Origin: an uncultured Lachnospiraceae bacterium
Lineage (GTDB): Bacteria > Bacillota > Clostridia > Lachnospirales > Lachnospiraceae
Direction: 5' to 3'
DNA: 64,000 nucleotides
Assembly (NCBI GenBank): GCA_947164865.1
Contig: CAMUYA010000006.1
Coordinates: forward strand, 1-64,000
The notes beneath the pieces were generated by a model. The model searched no databases. It was given only the letters and a program-made list of their open reading frames with translations, and was not told the DNA's origin. How positions within the stretch are numbered: the stretch's first letter is position 1; the number at the start of each line of letters is the position of its first letter. Of the stretch, positions 35,431-43,827 are shown in pieces. The position numbers were made by a program, and so were the translations under genes.

Positions 35431-37113
35431 TTGAGTAAGAAAAAGAATAAAGATAATACAAAGCTGACAGGGCTTAAGATAATACCTTTGGGAGGCCTTG
35501 AGCAGATTGGAATGAACATTACTGCCTTCGAATACGAAGACAGTATTATTGTGGTGGATTGCGGGCTTTCCTTCCCGGCAGATGACATGCTTGGAGTGGA
35601 CCTCGTTATTCCCGACGTGACATATTTAAGAGACAATATCGATAAAGTAAAGGGCTTTGTGATAACACACGGCCATGAGGACCATATCGGAGCGCTTCCG
35701 TATATCCTGAGGGACATTAATGTGCCCGTATATGCGACGCGTCTTACAATGGGCATCATAGAGAATAAGCTGACCGAGCACGGGCTCATGGAGTCCACCA
35801 GAAGAAAAGTGGTAAAGTTCGGGCAGTTCATCACTCTGGGCAAATTCAGAGTAGAGTTTATAAAGACAAATCACAGCATAGTCGATGCAGCAGCGCTGGC
35901 TATCTACTCACCCGCGGGGATCATAGTTCACACGGGGGATTTCAAGGTGGATTACACACCGGTATACGGCGATGCCATCGACCTTCAGAGGTTCGCGGAT
36001 ATAGGAAGAAAAGGTGTGCTCGCTCTTATGTGCGATTCCACCAATGCGGAGCGCCCGGGCTATACGCCTTCGGAAAAGACCCTCGGAAGAATGTTTGACA
36101 ACCTTTTTGAGGAGCATAAAAATACCAGGATATTCGTGGCAACCTTTGCTTCGAATGTGGACAGGGTGCAGCAGATCATTAATTCCGCCCACAAATTCGG
36201 CAGAAAGGTAAGCGTCGAAGGCCGCAGCATGGTCAGCGTCATAGAGACAGCTCAGAAACTTGAATGCATCAGCATTCCGCCGGATACTCTGGTGGATCTG
36301 GAGCTGATAAAGAATTACCCGCCCGAGAAGCAGGTTATCATCACCACCGGAAGCCAGGGCGAGAGCATGGCAGCCCTCAGCAGAATGGCCAACGGCACCC
36401 ACAAAAAGCTCACCATAAAGGCCGGAGATACGGTTATTTTCTCATCGCATCCCATCCCGGGAAATGAGAAATCCGTCACCAAGATAATAAACGAGCTCCT
36501 TACAAAGGGCGCGGATGTTATATTTCAGGATGTGCACGTATCGGGGCATGCGTGTCAGGAGGAGATAAAGCTTATCTACACCCTGATACAGCCCAAGTTT
36601 GCGATACCTGTACACGGAGAATTCAAGCATCTCAAAGCCCAGGCCAAGATCGCGGAAGAGCTTGGAATGGACAAGGATCATATAATAATCCTTTCCTCCG
36701 GAGATGTGCTGGAATTCGGCGAAGACTTTGCAAAGGTGACCGGGAAGGTGCCGGTGGGTGATATACTTGTTGACGGACTTGGCGTCGGGGATGTCGGAAA
36801 TGTTGTGCTAAGAGACAGACAGCACCTGGCCGAGGACGGAATTCTGATCGTGTGCATGTGCTTCGACGAGCTGAGCGGAGAGCTTGTGGCGGGGCCCGAT
36901 ATAGTTTCGAGGGGCTTCGTATATATGAAAGAATCGGAAGATCTCATAGGCGAGGCAAAGGAACTAGTGCAGGCCACCGTTGAGAATTATATCGCAAGGC
37001 ATGTCAAGGACTGGGGCAAGATCAAGACCGGCACAAAAGATACACTGAGCGAATTTGTCTGGAGAAAGACAAAGCGCCGTCCGATGATCCTTCCGATAAT
37101 CCAGGAAGTATAA
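35431..37113 (+). CDS. rnj: Ribonuclease J
   Basis: A 560-residue beta-CASP metallo-beta-lactamase RNase with 5'-exo and endonuclease activity in mRNA decay and rRNA maturation. Zinc motif 'THGHEDHIGALPY', 'HTGDFKVDYTP', beta-CASP motif 'MVSVIETA', and the C-terminal 'HVSGHACQEE' and 'PVHGEFKHLKAQ'. The start codon is TTG with AGGAG 7 nt upstream. Confidence 0.95.
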   Translation: MSKKKNKDNTKLTGLKIIPLGGLEQIGMNITAFEYEDSIIVVDCGLSFPADDMLGVDLVIPDVTYLRDNIDKVKGFVITHGHEDHIGALPYILRDINVPVYATRLTMGIIENKLTEHGLMESTRRKVVKFGQFITLGKFRVEFIKTNHSIVDAAALAIYSPAGIIVHTGDFKVDYTPVYGDAIDLQRFADIGRKGVLALMCDSTNAERPGYTPSEKTLGRMFDNLFEEHKNTRIFVATFASNVDRVQQIINSAHKFGRKVSVEGRSMVSVIETAQKLECISIPPDTLVDLELIKNYPPEKQVIITTGSQGESMAALSRMANGTHKKLTIKAGDTVIFSSHPIPGNEKSVTKIINELLTKGADVIFQDVHVSGHACQEEIKLIYTLIQPKFAIPVHGEFKHLKAQAKIAEELGMDKDHIIILSSGDVLEFGEDFAKVTGKVPVGDILVDGLGVGDVGNVVLRDRQHLAEDGILIVCMCFDELSGELVAGPDIVSRGFVYMKESEDLIGEAKELVQATVENYIARHVKDWGKIKTGTKDTLSEFVWRKTKRRPMILPIIQEV

Positions 37114-37179
37114 ATATAGTAAATGCCGTGATCTGCTTTGATTTTTGTTTACTGTATATTTGAAAGACAGGGAGCGAAG

Positions 37180-37503
37180 ATGAACGAAAAGGTTGAAAAT
37201 TCGCTGGATAATCTTATAGACACGATACTGCATGATGAGATTTATCTTGAATATAAAAAGCAGCTGGATCTGCTGCGGCAGGATCCCGAGCTTAAGAGAC
37301 AGGTTGACGATTTCAGAAAAAGAAATTATGATATGCAGTTGAGCGGTGATTTCGATTTTGCCAAGCTGGACAGCTTTCGCGAGCAAAACAGAGAGTTCAG
37401 GGCAAATCCTCTGGTGGATGCATTCCTGGCAGCAGAGCTGGATTTTTGCAGGATGATGCAGAATATCAATTTTAAGATAATCGATGCAGTGGATTTTGAA
37501 TGA
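37180..37503 (+). CDS. YlbF family regulator
   Basis: A 107-residue, all-helical protein of the YlbF/YmcA type ('EYKKQLDLLRQDPELKRQVDDFR', 'NPLVDAFLAAELDFCRMMQ'). In Bacillus these proteins form an Fe-S-containing complex influencing RNase Y, competence and biofilm formation. Start 37180 has a GGGAG site; a longer frame from 37138 is unlikely. It sits directly after rnj, which fits a link to RNA decay. Confidence 0.82.
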   Translation: MNEKVENSLDNLIDTILHDEIYLEYKKQLDLLRQDPELKRQVDDFRKRNYDMQLSGDFDFAKLDSFREQNREFRANPLVDAFLAAELDFCRMMQNINFKIIDAVDFE

Positions 37504-37529
37504 CATCGTACTGACCTGAGTAAAGTAAT

Positions 37530-38174
37530 ATGGGTAAGTTTTTTAACATTACTTCCGGTGGAAGGAAAAAGAAAAGTAAAAATAAAAGTGCAAATATGGA
37601 GCTCACTTTCCGGATACTCGGAGTGACCGGAAATGTGTTTGATACCATACTCCAAATCCTGCTTGTAGTCGCCATAGTGTATGCATGCTACAAGGGAGCA
37701 CAGACAGCCTATTCCTACGGATACAGGGTGTTTACCGAAAAGCCCGTTGCGGCCACCGTCGGAAATGATGTGGAGATAACCATTCCGGTGGATTTTAATG
37801 CCAAGCAGCTTGGCGAGATATTCGAAGGAAAAGGGCTATCCAGAGATTCCAAGCTCCTGATGCTTCAGTACTATTGCTCGGAGTATCGCAAGGATATAAA
37901 ACCCGGCACATACACACTTAACACTACTATGACTGCCGAGGAGATGTTTGAGTCCATAGCTCAGATAAATATCGAGAAGGAGGAAGCCGCCAAGAAGGAG
38001 GCCGAGAAACAGCAGGCCGAAGACGAGGCACGAAACTCCGAAAAAGAGCTTCTCGATATGGGCGATGAGAGCGAAGAGGACATAGAGAGCGGCGAAGGCG
38101 AAGAGGGCAGCGGGCTTCAGCAGATCGACATGGACGACGAGCTGGATAATTATATGGAGGATGATGTAAGATGA
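37530..38174 (+). CDS. Short MltG-like membrane protein
   Basis: 214 residues. Basic N-terminus, one transmembrane helix (about residues 36-60), then an extracytoplasmic domain resembling the LysM-like N-terminal part of MltG: 'VEITIPVDFNAKQLGEIFEGKGL' and 'DIKPGTYTLNTTMTAEEM'. The catalytic YceG domain with its Glu is missing, and the last 75 residues are a highly charged, Glu-rich coiled tail. It may bind glycan without cleaving it. It overlaps the following methyltransferase gene by 4 nt. Confidence 0.72.
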   Translation: MGKFFNITSGGRKKKSKNKSANMELTFRILGVTGNVFDTILQILLVVAIVYACYKGAQTAYSYGYRVFTEKPVAATVGNDVEITIPVDFNAKQLGEIFEGKGLSRDSKLLMLQYYCSEYRKDIKPGTYTLNTTMTAEEMFESIAQINIEKEEAAKKEAEKQQAEDEARNSEKELLDMGDESEEDIESGEGEEGSGLQQIDMDDELDNYMEDDVR

Positions 38175-38833
38175 CGCTCAGCGAGAGGACGGCTTCTTTC
38201 ATCGATCTCTATGACAAGGGCAACTGTCCCTTTCTGGACAGACTTGAGACTGAGAGCATCGCGGCGAGAGTTCCGATCATCAGACGGGGGACCGCAAGCT
38301 GCCTGCGCTTTCTGATAAAACTCACAAAGCCGAAGCGCATCCTTGAAATAGGGACAGCGGTCGGCTTTTCTGCTTTACTGATGAGCGAAGCCGCAGATGA
38401 AGAAGCTCATATAGATACGATCGAGAATTACGATAAAAGGATTAAAGCCGCTAAGGCGAACTTCCTTAGGGCGGAGGAGTCGGGCGAATGCAACATGAAG
38501 CCCGGAAGGATCACTCTCATGGAGGGAGATGCAACGGAAATCCTAAGGAGCCTTGAGGGTGGGTACGACATGGTATTCATGGATGCAGCCAAGGCTCAGT
38601 ATATAGTGTGGCTCCCCGATGTTTTAAGACTGCTTAAAAAGGGAGGCCTGCTGGTGTCTGATAACGTCCTGCAGGACGGGGACGTGATCGAATCGCGATT
38701 TGCCGTCACAAGAAGAAACCGCACCATACATTCCAGAATGCGCGAATACCTGTATGAACTGAAGCACCGGGACGACCTGGAAACAGTGATTTTGCAAACA
38801 GGTGACGGGATGACCCTGAGTACGAAGCTTTAA
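38171..38833 (+). CDS. trmR: O-methyltransferase, probable tRNA 5-hydroxyuridine methyltransferase
   Basis: A 220-residue class I SAM methyltransferase of the COMT-like family: 'PKRILEIGTAVGFSALLMSE', 'DTIENYDKRIKAAKANF', 'YDMVFMDAAKAQYIVWL', 'GGLLVSDNVLQDG'. Its position directly before a U32-family trhP gene matches the yrrM-yrrN/O order of Bacillus, where TrmR makes 5-methoxyuridine in tRNA. The assignment rests on context plus family. Confidence 0.85.
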   Translation: MTLSERTASFIDLYDKGNCPFLDRLETESIAARVPIIRRGTASCLRFLIKLTKPKRILEIGTAVGFSALLMSEAADEEAHIDTIENYDKRIKAAKANFLRAEESGECNMKPGRITLMEGDATEILRSLEGGYDMVFMDAAKAQYIVWLPDVLRLLKKGGLLVSDNVLQDGDVIESRFAVTRRNRTIHSRMREYLYELKHRDDLETVILQTGDGMTLSTKL

Positions 38834-38882
38834 ACAGCCGATCAATGCCGAATGCCCGGCAGATATAAAACAACTTATAGAT

Positions 38883-40349
38883 ATGAGCAATGTAACTACG
38901 ATCAAGAATAAAAAACCGGAGCTTCTTTGCCCCGCCAGCAGCCTTGAGGTGCTTAAATGTGCGGTGAGGTACGGAGCCGATGCGGTTTATATAGGCGGGG
39001 AAAGCTATGGGCTGCGCGCCAAGGCGAAGAACTTTTCTCCCTCAGATATGGAGGAAGGGATAAGATTTGCCCATGAGCACGGTGCCAGGGTACACGTGGC
39101 CGTAAATATTCTTGCGCACAATTATGACTTAGAGGGTGCGAGGAAGTATTTTGCGGAGCTGAGCCAAATGAAGCCCGATGCCCTGATAGTGGCGGATCCC
39201 GGAATGTTCTCAATCTGCCGGGAAGTATGGCCCGAAGCCGAAATCCATATTTCCACCCAGGCCAACAATACCAATTACGGAACATTCAATTTCTGGTATA
39301 AGCAGGGCGCAAAGCGCGTTGTTAGCGCAAGAGAGCTGTCCCTCAGAGAGATAAAGGAAATAAGGGAGAAGATTCCCGCAGACAAAGAGATAGAAAGCTT
39401 TGTTCACGGTGCCATGTGCATTTCCTATTCGGGAAGATGCCTTCTTTCCAACTACTTTACCGGAAGGGATGCCAATAAGGGCGCCTGCACCCATCCCTGC
39501 AGGTGGAAGTACAACCTGTATGAAAACGGTTCCTACCGGGACGGATTTGCAGACCCCGAAACCGGAGAACTGAGATACGCGATAGAGGAGGAGAGCCGCC
39601 CGGGAGAGTACCTGCCGGTGTATGAAAACGAAAGAGGAACCTACATATTCAATTCCCGTGATCTGTGCATGATAGAGCATATCCCCGAGCTTGTGGATGC
39701 GGGGATAGATTCCTGGAAGATCGAAGGCCGTATGAAGACCGCTCTGTATGTGGCGACTGTGGCAAGGACCTACAGAAGGGCCATAGATGATTATTTTGAG
39801 AGCCCCGATAAGTACAGAGATAATCTGCCCTGGTACCGGGAGCAGATATCGAAGTGTACATACCGCAAGTTCAGCACCGGGTTCTTTTTCGGAAAGCCCG
39901 ATGAGGAAAGTCAGATCTACGATAATAATACATATATGAGTGAGTCGGTATTCCTTGCGATCATCGATGATACAGCCGCTCTCGCAGACGGCAAGGGCCG
40001 CGAAAATGCCGAAAGACGAACCGGTGAGGATGACCGGGAGACGAAGGAACAGCTTCTTGCCGGCTTTACACAGAAGAATAAGTTCTGCGTCGGGGATGAG
40101 ATAGAGATAATGAAACCAGGCGGAAGGGACATTAAGGTAAAAGTGCTTGATATGTACCATGTCTGTGACGGAAGCTCCTTCGAAAAAGAGGCCGGGGAGA
40201 GAATTATTATCAACGGGCAGGAGTGCATCAGAGTGACCGACTGCCCCCATGCAGAGGAAAAGGTGTACGTAAGGCTTTCGCAAGCACCCGAAGCAGGGGA
40301 TATACTCAGGACGGAGCCGCAGGGAAACAGGGATGCGGCAAAAGAATAA
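38883..40349 (+). CDS. trhP: Peptidase U32 family protein, probable tRNA uridine hydroxylase
   Basis: 488 residues. U32 signatures 'ELLCPASSLEVLKCAVRYGADAVYIGG', 'ISTQANNTNYGTF', 'SFVHGAMCISYSGRCLLSNYFTGRDANKGACTHPCRWKY'-type Cys cluster, and 'DSWKIEGRMKTALYVA'. TrhP proteins carry out prephenate-dependent 5-hydroxylation of U34 and were long annotated as collagenases. It pairs with trmR 49 nt upstream. A weak ribosome binding site is the only oddity. Confidence 0.88.
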   Translation: MSNVTTIKNKKPELLCPASSLEVLKCAVRYGADAVYIGGESYGLRAKAKNFSPSDMEEGIRFAHEHGARVHVAVNILAHNYDLEGARKYFAELSQMKPDALIVADPGMFSICREVWPEAEIHISTQANNTNYGTFNFWYKQGAKRVVSARELSLREIKEIREKIPADKEIESFVHGAMCISYSGRCLLSNYFTGRDANKGACTHPCRWKYNLYENGSYRDGFADPETGELRYAIEEESRPGEYLPVYENERGTYIFNSRDLCMIEHIPELVDAGIDSWKIEGRMKTALYVATVARTYRRAIDDYFESPDKYRDNLPWYREQISKCTYRKFSTGFFFGKPDEESQIYDNNTYMSESVFLAIIDDTAALADGKGRENAERRTGEDDRETKEQLLAGFTQKNKFCVGDEIEIMKPGGRDIKVKVLDMYHVCDGSSFEKEAGERIIINGQECIRVTDCPHAEEKVYVRLSQAPEAGDILRTEPQGNRDAAKE

Positions 40350-40500
40350 TGAGATCATAAACGTGTAGAACTATATACAGATGTGTATAAAAACATGTTG
40401 GAATATACATCCTGTTGAGATATACTGTATTTCAGAAATCTTAAGTGAACGGATTTTATTCGTATTTTCCTACATAAATGCAGACCGGAAGGAACACAAA

Positions 40501-42615
40501 ATGAGCGAATTACTTAATGTTGAAGAATTATTCGGAAGCCGGGTATTTAACCTTGGAAAAATGAGAGAAAGGCTTCCCGGCGACGTTTTTGCGGAAGTCA
40601 AAAGCGTTATGGAAAACGGGGGCGAGCTTTCCAAGAGCTCGGCTAATATCGTAGCAAGAGCGATGAAGGAATGGGCCATAGAAAACGGTGCCACTCACTA
40701 CACTCACTGGTTCCAGCCTCTTAACGGCATAACCGCCGAAAAGCATGACGCATTCGTCACCCATCCGGATGATGAGGGCAGGATGCTCATGGAATTTTCG
40801 GGGAAAGAGCTTGTAAAGGGCGAGACGGACGCCTCTTCTTTCCCTTCGGGAGGACTAAGATCCACATTCGAGGCCAGAGGATATACAGTGTGGGATATCA
40901 CTTCGCCCGCCTTCCTCAAAGAGGATGCCGCAGGAGTGATCCTTTGTATTCCTACGGTGCTTTGCTCATTCTCGGGAGAAGCGCTTGATAAAAAGACTCC
41001 TCTTCTGCGCTCCATGGAAGCGGTGAGCGCGCAGGCATTAAGGATCACCCATTTATTTGGAAACACGGAAGCTAAGAAAGTCATTCCCTCGGTAGGAGCC
41101 GAGCAGGAATACTTCCTTGTGGACAGAGAGAAATACTTAAAGAGACCCGACCTTATCTTTGCGGGAAGAACGCTTTTCGGGGCACCCGCTCCCAAGGGTC
41201 AGGAGCTTGAGGATCACTACTTCGGAGCCATCCGTGAGAGGATAGGTTCCTATATGAAGGATCTTAACATAGAGCTGTGGAAGCTGGGGGTTACCGCCAA
41301 GACGCAGCACAACGAGGTCGCACCCGCTCAGCATGAGCTTGCGCCCATATATGAAACTGCCAATATCGCGGTGGATCACAACCAGCTTGTTATGGAGACC
41401 ATGAAAAAGGTGGCCGGACGCCACGGACTCACCTGCCTTCTTCACGAGAAGCCCTTTGCCGGGGTTAACGGATCCGGTAAGCATGACAACTGGTCCCTTT
41501 CAACCGATAACGGAGTAAACCTCCTTGATCCCGGAAAGACACCCAACGAGAACGTGCAGTTCCTGCTGGTGCTTGCATGCATTCTCAAGGCTGTCGATAC
41601 TCATGCCGACCTTTTGAGGCAGAGCGCCGCGGATGTAGGAAACGATCACAGACTCGGCGCCGATGAGGCACCGCCGGCTATCATATCGGTCTTTCTCGGC
41701 GAACAGCTCGATGATGTTGTAAGACAGCTTATCGAGACCGGAGCGGCAGATCATTCTATACAGGGAGAAAAGCTGGTTACCGGTGTATCGACACTTACGG
41801 ATATTGAAAAAGATGCGACGGACAGAAACAGAACATCGCCCTTTGCATTTACCGGAAACAAGTTCGAGTTCCGTATGGTGGGATCAAGCGATTCAATCGC
41901 AAGCCCCAACACCACTCTGAATGCCATCGTTGCGGAGGCGTTCTGTGAGGCGGCCGACAGGCTGGAAAGCGCTGATAATCTTGAGCTTGCGGTGCATGAT
42001 CTCATCAAGGAGTACTTCACCGAGCATCAGAGGATCATCTTTAACGGCGACGGATATGCCAAGGAATGGGTAGAGGAAGCCGCAAAGAGAGGCCTCCCCA
42101 ACATCACCAACACCATCGATGCGGCTGGCGCTCTTACCACGGAGAAGGCGATAAAGCTCTTCGAGAAATTCGGCATCTACAGCAGGACTGAGCTGGAATC
42201 AAGAGAAGAGATCACCTACGAGACATATTCGAAGACCATTAATATCGAAGCTCTCACCATGATCGACATGGCAAAGAAGCTCTATATTCCCGCGGTGATG
42301 GAATACACCGGAGAGCTTGCAAATACTATCAACGCCCTGCATGCGGCAGGCCAGGATCCCTGTGTACAGTCCGAGAACCTTACCGAGATCAGTGCTCAGC
42401 TTAAAAAAGCCAGCGACGCTTTAAAGAAGCTCGAGGAAGAGACCGCAAAAGCTTCAGCCATAAAGAATGATGCAAAGGCTCAGGCATACGCGTTTAAGGA
42501 TCATGTAAAGACCGCCATGGACGATCTTAGAAGCCCCGTGGATGCACTGGAGATGCTCGTGGACAAGAGCATCTGGCCCGTTCCTTCATATGCAGATCTG
42601 ATATTTGAAGTATAA
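40501..42615 (+). CDS. glnN: Glutamine synthetase type III
   Basis: 704 residues, the long GSIII form found in Bacteroides, Butyrivibrio and related gut anaerobes. Motifs: 'SFPSGGLRSTFEARGYT', 'VGAEQEYFLVD', 'HNEVAPAQHELAPIYE', 'VNGSGKHDNWS' and 'NRTSPFAFTGNKFEFRMVGS'. The start at 40501 has GGAAGGA 7 nt upstream; an in-frame extension to 40381 is unlikely. The 150-nt upstream gap has no recognisable riboswitch. Confidence 0.95.
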   Translation: MSELLNVEELFGSRVFNLGKMRERLPGDVFAEVKSVMENGGELSKSSANIVARAMKEWAIENGATHYTHWFQPLNGITAEKHDAFVTHPDDEGRMLMEFSGKELVKGETDASSFPSGGLRSTFEARGYTVWDITSPAFLKEDAAGVILCIPTVLCSFSGEALDKKTPLLRSMEAVSAQALRITHLFGNTEAKKVIPSVGAEQEYFLVDREKYLKRPDLIFAGRTLFGAPAPKGQELEDHYFGAIRERIGSYMKDLNIELWKLGVTAKTQHNEVAPAQHELAPIYETANIAVDHNQLVMETMKKVAGRHGLTCLLHEKPFAGVNGSGKHDNWSLSTDNGVNLLDPGKTPNENVQFLLVLACILKAVDTHADLLRQSAADVGNDHRLGADEAPPAIISVFLGEQLDDVVRQLIETGAADHSIQGEKLVTGVSTLTDIEKDATDRNRTSPFAFTGNKFEFRMVGSSDSIASPNTTLNAIVAEAFCEAADRLESADNLELAVHDLIKEYFTEHQRIIFNGDGYAKEWVEEAAKRGLPNITNTIDAAGALTTEKAIKLFEKFGIYSRTELESREEITYETYSKTINIEALTMIDMAKKLYIPAVMEYTGELANTINALHAAGQDPCVQSENLTEISAQLKKASDALKKLEEETAKASAIKNDAKAQAYAFKDHVKTAMDDLRSPVDALEMLVDKSIWPVPSYADLIFEV

Positions 42616-42675
42616 AGAAACATATTAAACCTGGTAGTTTTAGGCCCGTGACCTTGTATTCAGGAGGAAACCCGG

Positions 42676-43827
42676 ATGGCAGAAGAGAAGAATATCAAAA
42701 CCGATATAGATCGTCTTGTAGAGGCAATGAATGGATTCCGCGATGCCAACTTCGAGCCGATAGACAGAAGTAAGTTCGATAACCCGGAATATGCGGACGC
42801 ATTTAATGAAATGCTCAACACGCAGGTTGAGCGCAACAACAGATACCTTGCAAGGATCAACGATGCCCAGATGAGGATAGGTGATACCTCGTGCCTCAAG
42901 TCGATGTTTGAGCAGATAACCGCTCAGGAAAAGGCCATAAAGGTGCTGCAGGAAGCCCGACTGGATATAACGCCCGATGAGAGGCCCCTCACCGAGACCA
43001 ACATGGAGTTCCTTGCTCTTTCCGCTCAGCTCAAGAATACTTTCAGGCCATGCAGCGAGGATATCAAAGAGGCCCTTGAGCTATATGACAGACTTGATGT
43101 TCCCAGCAACGAGACCTGGTCAGAGGTGGAGGAAAACGAAGAGCATCTTATACTGAGGAATCTTCAGAAATGTATACAGAGAGCCGCAGAGAAGCTGGCG
43201 TCTATGGAGAGAAGGATAGGGACCATCGACGAGGATGTGAGAGGTCTCTTTGAGGTGATCGACAAAAAGTCCAGCATGGGGACCACGTTCCTTAAGAGTG
43301 TTGATTCGCTCTCCAAAAGCTATGAGGATCTTTCCGGTGAGTGCCTGGATACAGGGCGTCACCTTTACAGGATATCCCGTGATATAGACAGGGCGAGAAA
43401 TGACATGTTCAGGCACAATGCAAATCCCTCGCTTCACGACAGATTAAGGGTGTTTGAAGTCGATCATGTCACCCTCGCCTGGAGATTATACAATAATATC
43501 GTAGAGTTTGAATCCCTTAAGATAACGCAGGTCAACAATCCGGAAAGCTGCAAGCTTGGAGTGTGGATCAACAACATGACAGATCCTCTGCTTGCGGGCA
43601 CGGAGTGCTTTAAAAGGCTGGTAGAGGCACATAATAAGCTGCATGAGGAATGTATAGAATGCTTCCTGGCAAAGCAGAATTATGATACCCTTGCCGCTAT
43701 GGACAGATTTGCGAACGTAATGGACGCCCTGAAGGTATTCCAGCAGGCAATGGATGAGATCCACGATTACCTTCGCTCAAAAGGAGTCACAGAGGAGACG
43801 GATGTGCTGCAGTTCAGGGAAGCCTGA
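42676..43827 (+). CDS. Soluble CZB-domain protein
   Basis: 383 residues without a signal peptide or membrane helix. The N-terminal 270 residues are mostly helical and unrecognised. The C-terminal part matches the chemoreceptor zinc-binding (CZB) domain: 'DHVTLAWRLYNNI', 'CKLGVWINN', 'EAHNKLHEECIECF', with the His/Cys/His/His zinc set. CZB domains usually end chemoreceptors or diguanylate cyclases; here neither an MA signalling hairpin nor GGDEF is visible. An AGGAGGAAA site precedes the ATG. Its 3' end overlaps the convergent kinase gene by 14 bp. Confidence 0.75.
   Translation: MAEEKNIKTDIDRLVEAMNGFRDANFEPIDRSKFDNPEYADAFNEMLNTQVERNNRYLARINDAQMRIGDTSCLKSMFEQITAQEKAIKVLQEARLDITPDERPLTETNMEFLALSAQLKNTFRPCSEDIKEALELYDRLDVPSNETWSEVEENEEHLILRNLQKCIQRAAEKLASMERRIGTIDEDVRGLFEVIDKKSSMGTTFLKSVDSLSKSYEDLSGECLDTGRHLYRISRDIDRARNDMFRHNANPSLHDRLRVFEVDHVTLAWRLYNNIVEFESLKITQVNNPESCKLGVWINNMTDPLLAGTECFKRLVEAHNKLHEECIECFLAKQNYDTLAAMDRFANVMDALKVFQQAMDEIHDYLRSKGVTEETDVLQFREA

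Noticed and set aside
39210..40358. 382-codon minus-strand frame opposite trhP
   Set aside because: Shadow of a well-supported U32-family gene; lacks a plausible start and protein-like motifs.
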